Positions 40,401-64,000 of a stretch of 64,000 nt of DNA are shown in pieces (positions within the stretch are counted from its first letter, which is position 1; each line of letters starts with the position of its first letter). The DNA lies in the NCBI GenBank assembly GCA_013399695.1, contig VXAU01000753.1, positions 713,578 through 777,577 of the forward strand, written 5' to 3'. The position numbers and the translations under genes were made by a program. The stretch comes from Formicarius rufipectus (lineage: Eukaryota > Chordata > Aves > Passeriformes > Formicariidae). The notes beneath the pieces are model-generated. The model was not told the origin of the DNA, made no database searches, and worked only from the letters and a program-made list of their open reading frames with translations.

Positions 40401-42689
40401 ATACAAGCCACACGTGTCAGCAACCAAATTCCTGTTCATGGCAGAGGCTGCATCACAGAATCATTATTGTACTTCACCACTGAGCTAGTGTGTGGCTGCA
40501 GATCCCCCCATTTATTTCCATAAACTAAGTTCTAAATTCCCTTTGCAAATACACTTCATATACTGGAATGTGTCTATCTGGTTCAGTAAGAGCTCCTTCA
40601 CATATAGCACAAGCTATTCTGGAGGAAATATCACTTTAGACTAGACTAAAGGCTCTGTTCACATGAGCCATGTGCCCATGAGGATTTATTTGGTAACAAT
40701 ACTGGCTTTAGTAATTCTGGCTTTTTTTCCTGCCACCTCCCTCTCTTCCCACCAATTGTTCTTGTGCCACTCCCTGCACTGTGCCAGCAGAACTGTTTGT
40801 GCACTACTTCGTGAAACACAAGGAAACTGATCTAATACAACCAGACAGAAAGGAGACGTGCTGTTTGTTTTCTTCTGCCTGTTCACTTGGCTTGTGTGAT
40901 TCATTACACTGCTACATAAATCACTCCTTGGCAGAGAAGAGAAGGGCAGGTGGAAGCCAGAGAAATTAGGTGGAAGCAGGAGAAATTAGGTGTATGGGGT
41001 GGGCTGGGGCTGCCCAAGCCATGCTGTTGCTGACCATGAAGCCACAGACTGAGATGATACTTTATTGCACATTGATGACCCTCTGCCATCACGACAGCAG
41101 AGCTGTTAGAGTAGAACAGAGAATCCTACACCTTGGGTCAAACTCTCTCACCCTTGAAGATAAACCATGAAGTGGCACACAGGGAGATTTCAGGAGACTG
41201 CTGTTGTGCTCATCACTACCATAAGGATGAGATCTCGTTTCTCAGCCATCTTTCACTCCTGGTTCAGCTTCCTTTCTGGTGGTCATCAGAGATTTGCATT
41301 AGACTGGTTTTGTTCATTAGCTAAAGAGACAGTAAAGGATCAAGTTATGCTGTGCTTGATCAATTTTCTCCTGGGCTAGTGAGCTGAACTGGTTCATTGG
41401 TAACCTTTTGAAAAGCAGAGCCCATGGAAGGGCAGTGGTGGAAAACCAGAACTAGGAACTGAAGAAGGTTTGGAAAGCGACGTGGGTGAAATATCCTTCC
41501 TTCAGTAGTGATGAGCTGCTATATCAACTCAGCTGTCTCATCTTCTGATTCGGATACATCTTCCATTTTTTATGCAAGTTGTTAGCTCTAGCAGATGGAT
41601 GAAATATATAAGTTTTATCCATAACATCTTGAACTTCTGCAGGAAGATTTAAATGTGTGAGCTGTTCTTTCAGAGCATGAGTCAGAAAAAGATTTCACCA
41701 ATTAATCTTTCAAAAATGAGAGGGGGGAAAATATTGCAGCCTTTTCTGGCTGTTGCACTCCCATTACACAAAGGGATGCTACGGGTTTCTGTGTTGATGC
41801 TTTTCCATTGCTTTCTAATATTGCTGTTTTTGTAAGGCAAAAACTGTGTTAGCTGTCAGACTTCCAAACTCAACTGGTGTTCTGAAAATCCAGCCATGTT
41901 TTCAGAATGTTAATAAAAATGCCAGTAAAACAGCCTCTGTAACTGGGGATGAACTGATGGGGCAATTGACAATACATGGAGCAGAACAGAAATGCCCTCA
42001 GTTGCCATGGTTGTGTTTTCCCATTGAGCTAATAGAATTAAAAAAAAGCAACCTTTTTTTCCTGACCTATACACACATAGAAAACAGTAACAATAAGAAG
42101 AATCACTTTTTATAGAGCAGCTGCTGGTATTAGGTAGTTTAGGTACAGGGCTATCATGTACATGGGTAAAATAACTGTTACCTGAGGAAGCATAATATCA
42201 GGGGCAGCACAAAGGCCAGGGCCCCACTGTAAACATAGGAGCTCTAAAAACTCAGACTCAGTTGCTTCACTAACAGAAGAGATTTGGGGGCAACAGATAC
42301 TGCCTTGGGAGAATACCTCTCCATGTACTCTGTGGCAGTAGGAACGAGATTGTTTTCCAGGGCTCTGCTCTTTAGCTCTCTATTCCATGTATTCTCCTTT
42401 CTCAGCACAGCACAACCTCTCATCTTTAAGATGGCAAAATTCAATGCTGCCCACACAATTGAGGAACCCCAAGCTGATTCCAAGATTTTTTAGACCACCA
42501 TTACCTTTTACATTGTTTCTTACATATCCTCTACTGCCTGCTATTGGAGACAAAAGTACTAGGCTACCTGGGCCAGCTGATTGCCAAAATCACCACCAGA
42601 AGACAGGAGGGTGGAGGTCTTTCTGGTTTATGTAAACTACTTGAAGCATATCAAGGAAGAAAGATGCCAGGATGTCTTCAAACAACAGC
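37481..42689. other. Intergenic sequence, no gene recognised
   Basis: About 5.2 kb with only short open frames (up to 89 codons). A small tandem duplication of about 20 bp lies at 40949-40990. Nothing else is recognised. Confidence 0.6.
40949..40990. repeat. 20-bp tandem duplication
   Basis: The stretch ggtggaagccagagaaatta is followed at once by a near-identical copy (ggtggaagcaggagaaatta) and the beginning of a third (ggtg). Minor local duplication. Confidence 0.85.
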
Positions 42690-44835
42690 GAGTTGGTCAA
42701 AGGTGTGAAGGTGTAGTCAGGGCTGCAGCTAACACAAGACTGTAGAGCTGAAAATCTTCAGAGAAATGAGCAAGGCAAGTACTACAATCACAACCCTAGA
42801 CTTCAGGAAAGCAGGTTTTGGCCTACTTGGGAATCTTCCTGGTAGGATCTAATGGGAGACTGACCTTGAAGGCACGAGGCCCAGGGCAGCTAGTTGATCC
42901 TCAAGGAGAACATTCAAGAAGAAAAAGAGCAGTCTGTTCTGATGTGCAGAAGACCAAGCAAGTATGGCAGGAGGCCAGCATGGATGCATAAGGGACTCCC
43001 AGCTGAGCTCCAACACAAAAAGGAAATGTATGAAAAATGGAAGCACAGATGGGCTGCTCAGGAGTAGCACAGAGACATTGAGCATGCAGGGCTGGTGTTA
43101 GGAAAGTCAAAGCTCAGCCGGGAGATGAAACCAGATGGGGAGGTGAAGGTTAACAGGAAAGGCTTCTGTAGGTACACCAGCAGCAAAAAGAAGGTTGAGG
43201 AAAATACAGGTCCAGGCAGACACAGGACAAGGAAAAGGCTGAGGCACACAAAGCGTTTTTTTGTCATGGTTTTCACTGATGTGGTCTGCCATCAGTCTTC
43301 CCAGTTCCCTGAGTTTAGCAGCAGTCCACGGGAGTGAGGCAGTGCCCAGCACAGGAGCAGGGGAGCACTGAAACCAACTGGCCATACACAAGTTCACAAA
43401 ACCAGATGGTGTGCAACAAAGGCTGCTGGACGAGATGGCCAGTGTCAGTGAGATTCTATCATTGAAAGCTTATGGGAATCTGGGGAGGTTTCTGGTGACT
43501 GAAGATGATTAGAGGTTACATCTGTCTTCCATGGGGGTAAGAAGAAAGATGCAGGGAATGACAGACTTGTTTACCTAACCTCAGTCTCTGGGAAAGTGAT
43601 GAAGCAAATCCTTCTGGAAGCCACATCCAAGGGCATGAAGGACAAGAAGGTAATTGCTAGCATGTATTTACCAGGTCAAATAGATAGTTTCTACAATGTG
43701 ATGACTGTGTGGACAAAAGGGGAGCTATGGATGCTTTAAACATTTTTCAAAGCTTTTTATATGTCTTTCTATACTGTTCCTACAGTCAAATTGGTGTTGT
43801 ATGGCTGGATAAGGCAGGTGGAAAGTTGGCTTGGCCATTGTTTCGAAGACTGATCAGTGGTACAAAGTCACCCTGGCTGCAGGCTACTAGTGGCATCCCT
43901 CAGGGATTGATACTGGGGCCAGTACTACTTAATGTCTTTTACTCATGACCTGGATGATGCAATGGGGGCAATCACAGCAAATCCACTGACAATACAAAAA
44001 CTGAGGGTGTGTATGATTGATATGCTGGAGGTCAGGACTTCCATGCAGTGTCCTAGACAGGCTAGAGGAATGGATTTACAGGAACTTCGTGCAGTTCAAC
44101 AAAGGCAAATGCACAGTCCTTCATTAGAGGAAAAATAGCCTCAAGCAACAGCAAAGGCCAGCTATCAACAAAGGAGTACAGAGTGAAAAGACTTGGAGGT
44201 CCTGGTGTACAGCAAGTGGAACATGAGTCAGTAGAGCGTCCTTGAGGCAAAGAAGGTAAACCACACACAGGGCTGTTATTAGCAAGAGTTATTAGGCAGT
44301 AAGTAAAGGGAAGTGGTTCTTTCCCCATTTGACACTTGTGAGATCACATCTTAGAAGTGTCCAGGTTTGAGATCCCCAGTATAAGAAATACTTTGATATG
44401 CTGGGTTGAGCCCAGTAGAGAGCCACCATACTGGCCAGGAGACTGGAACTCATGGTGTATGAAGACACCCTGAAAGAACTGAGTCTGTTTGGCCTTCAGA
44501 AAAAGCTAAGGAGGGAGCTTATTACTATCTACGGCTGCCTAGTGGAGGAATGAAAAGAACATAGATGCTCAGGGAAAGGATAAAGGGCAAAGAACACAAA
44601 TTGAAGCATGTGAATTTCTGACTACTTACAAGTTAAAGATTATCATGAGGCTAGTAAAACACTGAAAACAGGGAGACCACAGTGGCTGCAAAATTCTTTG
44701 TATTGAAAGTACTCATAACTGGACTCAATGAGGCCTCGAGGAAATGGCTTTATCTGGCCTTTCTTTGAGCAGGGGTCAGAGATTATGAGTTTTGGAGGTC
44801 TCTTCCAACCTACGTGATCCCATAACTCTCTGAAG
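42690..44835 (+). mobile_element. Long degenerate CR1 LINE (ORF2 and 3' end)
   Basis: The longest mobile element in the window, about 2.1 kb. Nucleotide wording follows CR1 ORF2 in order: 'gcaaggcaagtactacaatc', 'gacttcaggaaagcaggttt', 'ggatgcataagggactccca', 'ttctgtaggtacaccagcag', 'atccttctggaagccacatc', then a reverse-transcriptase core with GIPQGLILGPVLLNVF in frame near 43892-43940. It continues to the 3' terminus 'ggtctcttccaacctacgtg', 'atcccataactctctg'. Many frameshifts and stops make it inactive. The 5' end may extend some way left of 42690. Confidence 0.9.
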
Positions 44836-46393
44836 AAGGGTGCCTGGAAGATAAGGAATGAAAGAAGTGAGACTGATTTACTTTCAACCCACATATACAA
44901 AAAGTATTTCCGTGTCCCAGAATCATCCAGAAATAGTCTGGTATGTAAAAAAAAAAAAAGAAAACAAAACAAACCCCGAACCAGATCATCTCTTAAGATC
45001 CCATGTCTTCAAGGCGTTCTTGAAATTTTTTGACACTTATTATTGCAATCCTATGAGAACTCACATTTGGCAAAATCTTTATATATAGATATATCAAATC
45101 CAGACCTCCCAAGTACCCACCATGTGCTTTTAAAATACTTCTAAATCACTACTTGAAACTCACTGCAGATCTTTAAAAAATATTTTATTTTTTCTCCCAT
45201 TTTCCTCTATGCCATGGGCCCTATTGCTTCTAAGTTATTATATGTACTACACTAAAAAAAAAATAAAACAATAAATTAAACAAATTATGAACAATGATAC
45301 AGTATTTTTTATAATACTCCTCTGGGATGTAAAAAATACTTCTCCCATAACACTGGTGAGAAACTGAGGTACAGAAAGGCAGAGAGGCTTTCCTAAGAGA
45401 ATCTCAACAGAGCACAAATTGAAGCAAATTCTCTGAACTTTCCAGTTTGTGATCCATTACACAACTAATTCTTTAAATAGATGTCTGATGAAATGTAGTG
45501 TGATGTTTGGAAACTCAGCTCCCCTGGTTTACCTGCCTTTCATCTCTTTCAATAAAGCAAATAAAAGGTGAAAGGCTTAGAATAAGAAGTGTACAGTAAG
45601 ACCAGCAGGATTGCCAGTGGTGAAGGAAGTCGTCTAGCATCTGGAGGACAGCAGAAGGCATAGACCTGGTAGGACACAGCAAGTTGGTGAGGGAGACTGA
45701 ACTGGCTGTTTCTGGGTGCGGGTGAGGAACCTCTCTGCATGCTGGCCAAGAAGCGCATGCTGGCTGAGACTTTCACTTTCCTTATGATTTAGATGTGGAG
45801 TTGAAGGTGCAGCTGGCCATCTGGAGCTCATCAGCTGACAGCTGCAGAATGGAGGGCAACTGTCTTCTCTCCACTGGCTCAAGGGTAGCCACTGGGAGAA
45901 GTTAAAAATTCTCACCACTTAAAACTTTGTGCCTGCCCTTCTTTCAACAAATCCACAGCAGTCGTGATTCAGTCTTCATTATAAGAGTCTAAAAAACATC
46001 CTGTCTTATTTTAGAAACAAGCCTGTATATTTCCCCCCAAACACTTTTATCAAAACCTTGATCTCACAGTAGAGACCTAGGCAGAGCTTTTAATTGTAAA
46101 CTACCACCTTTTGCTATGTAGTGCTTCATTGGAGCCTACAGTTCTGCAGAAGAGAGACTGTTTATTGCTAAAAACACTATAGAACCTGCACCACTTGAAG
46201 TGTATCTCTTCCTCTTTTACCTCTGAAGTCTATGAGAGATTAAATTTTGCATAGAGGGCATGGCTCACCTCTGTCACTGCTCACAAAGCTTTTTTTGGAC
46301 TGGAATCTCTCCCTCAGGGAGGAAAGACTTGTTTCTGCCCCTACAAGAAAAACAGCTAAGATGATGCTGTGCCTGAGGGTAGATTGCGTTTTC

Positions 46394-46396
<3 letters not shown>
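44836..46396. other. Intergenic sequence upstream of EED
   Basis: An A13 run lies near 44948 and an A/T-rich low-complexity stretch near 45240-45290. A MIR/L2-like relic is listed separately. Reverse open frames at 45549-45918 (up to 94 codons) show no recognisable domain. Distal regulatory sites for EED could lie here, but none can be shown from sequence. Confidence 0.6.
45311..45465 (+). repeat. MIR/L2-like relic
   Basis: 'ataacactggtgagaaactg' plus 'aggtacagaaaggcagagag' plus 'gctttcctaagagaatctc' closely follow the MIR/L2 block 'ataacacagatgagaaactg', 'aggcacagagaggctaagtg', 'acttgcccaaggtcacac'. The end 'agtttgtgatccattacac' matches the usual 'gtgccctatccactaagc' terminus loosely. This is the clearest of the three relics of this type here. 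Confidence 0.65.

Positions 46397-46430
<34 letters not shown>
46397..46430. repeat. Poly-T tract, 34 bases
   Basis: An uninterrupted T34 run about 540 bases upstream of the EED start codon, just outside the CpG island. Such a run can exclude nucleosomes, or may mark the tail of a reverse-oriented retroposed copy. I cannot identify a body to its right. Confidence 0.95.
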
Positions 46431-46433
<3 letters not shown>

Positions 46434-46800
46434 GTTCACGATTATTATGACTCTGGGACCTGTGGCTTCGGCAATAAATAAATAAAAACCTGGCAGCTGC
46501 AGTTATTTACAGCAGCAGCAGAAGCAGCTTGCCAGGGAGTACACAAGCAGGCACCAGAGTAGAGGCTGTATTTCTCATCCGGAGCCACTACTTGTGGAGC
46601 AACAGAAGGCACAGAGACAAACACACAAAACAACCAAACTTTTCGGACACGAGATGGACAGAGGGGCCGGTGGCACCCGCGGACACAGGGGCTGCCTGTC
46701 CCTCCCTCACACGCGTGTTCCGGCTGCACGTCGCGGGAGGCCAGTGCCGCTGCTGCTTAAGACAGGGGCTGAGCCTATGCCGAGCCCTCATCCCGCGGCG

Positions 46801-46862
46801 GGAAGGAAAGGTAAGGGGAGGGGAGGGAAGGGAAGAGAAGGAGGGGGAAAGAGGGCAGAGAG
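46801..46862 (+). promoter_or_regulatory. Polypurine tract with G-quadruplex motif
   Basis: About 60 bases almost entirely G and A on the + strand. 46815-46832 holds four G-runs of three or more separated by one or two As (ggggaggggagggaaggg), which meets the standard intramolecular G-quadruplex pattern; further G-runs follow at 46843-46847 and 46853-46855. Its place 110-160 bases before the start codon puts it in the core promoter or 5' UTR. Confidence 0.75.
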
Positions 46863-46973
46863 GCCGCACTCCCACTCAACCGGGCAGCGCGGCCGCTTTA
46901 CGGCACGGCCGTCCGGGCCTGCCCGTCCGCGCTTTGCGGCTGCGTGGCGGTGGGTGGGAGGGGGGCGGGGAAG

Positions 46974-63940
<16,967 letters not shown>

Positions 63941-64000
63941 AGTACTTTTTCTTAATTCATAGTAGAAAATATATTTTCAAATTATAATATAGTCTGTTAA
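63941..64000 (+). other. EED: EED 3' UTR, start only
   Basis: Sixty AT-rich bases after the stop codon up to the window edge. No AATAAA signal is visible, so the polyadenylation site lies beyond the window. Confidence 0.8.

Noticed and set aside
1..46396. Search for tRNA, rRNA, endogenous retrovirus, CRISPR or integrated bacterial/viral genes
   Set aside because: No cloverleaf, LTR pair, gag/pol/env wording, regularly spaced repeat-spacer array or bacterial-type gene cluster was recognised. The reverse-transcriptase wording seen belongs to CR1 LINEs.

Overview
The window is vertebrate nuclear DNA, and the evidence points to a bird. It carries several CR1 LINE fragments with the usual avian 3' ends, older LINE and MIR/L2-like relics, and one recognisable gene whose protein is almost identical to the mammalian one. 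It contains no bacterial, viral or CRISPR-type content. I cannot name the species.

The only gene I can support is EED (embryonic ectoderm development), the WD40 subunit of Polycomb Repressive Complex 2. It lies on the + strand at 46974-63940. All 12 coding exons can be placed: exon 1 (cut by a 128-base run of Ns), then eleven exons with GT-AG boundaries and matching phases. They encode residues equivalent to human 39-441 without a gap or frameshift. The stop codon is at 63938-63940 and the 3' UTR runs off the right edge.

Layout. 1-310 is a GC-rich minisatellite with a higher-order period near 59 bp. 311-1100 is a CpG-enriched shoulder that may flank the promoter of a neighbouring gene to the left (PICALM is the expected neighbour from human gene order; this is inference). 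1100-46400 is about 45 kb of AT-leaning intergenic DNA with CR1 fragments (14.3, 17.3, 19.7, 20.6-21.2, 34.9-35.2, 37.1-37.5 and 42.7-44.8 kb), MIR/L2-like relics (11.8, 13.4 and 45.3 kb), a (TG)n tract, several long poly-T tracts and one unexplained GC-rich block with an A/C-rich tail (34.3-34.9 kb). 46640-47710 is the EED CpG island, with a polypurine/G-quadruplex tract, a GC box next to the ATG, exon 1, and an imperfect ~20-bp minisatellite into which the assembly gap falls. 47214-63940 is the rest of EED.

I found no new biological system. The best leads concern EED itself: a lineage-specific poly-alanine stretch in the N-terminal tail, a possible short in-frame GUG-initiated extension, a hard-to-assemble minisatellite touching the first splice donor, and a possible poison exon in intron 9. 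Comparisons with human EED are from memory, not from an alignment run here.
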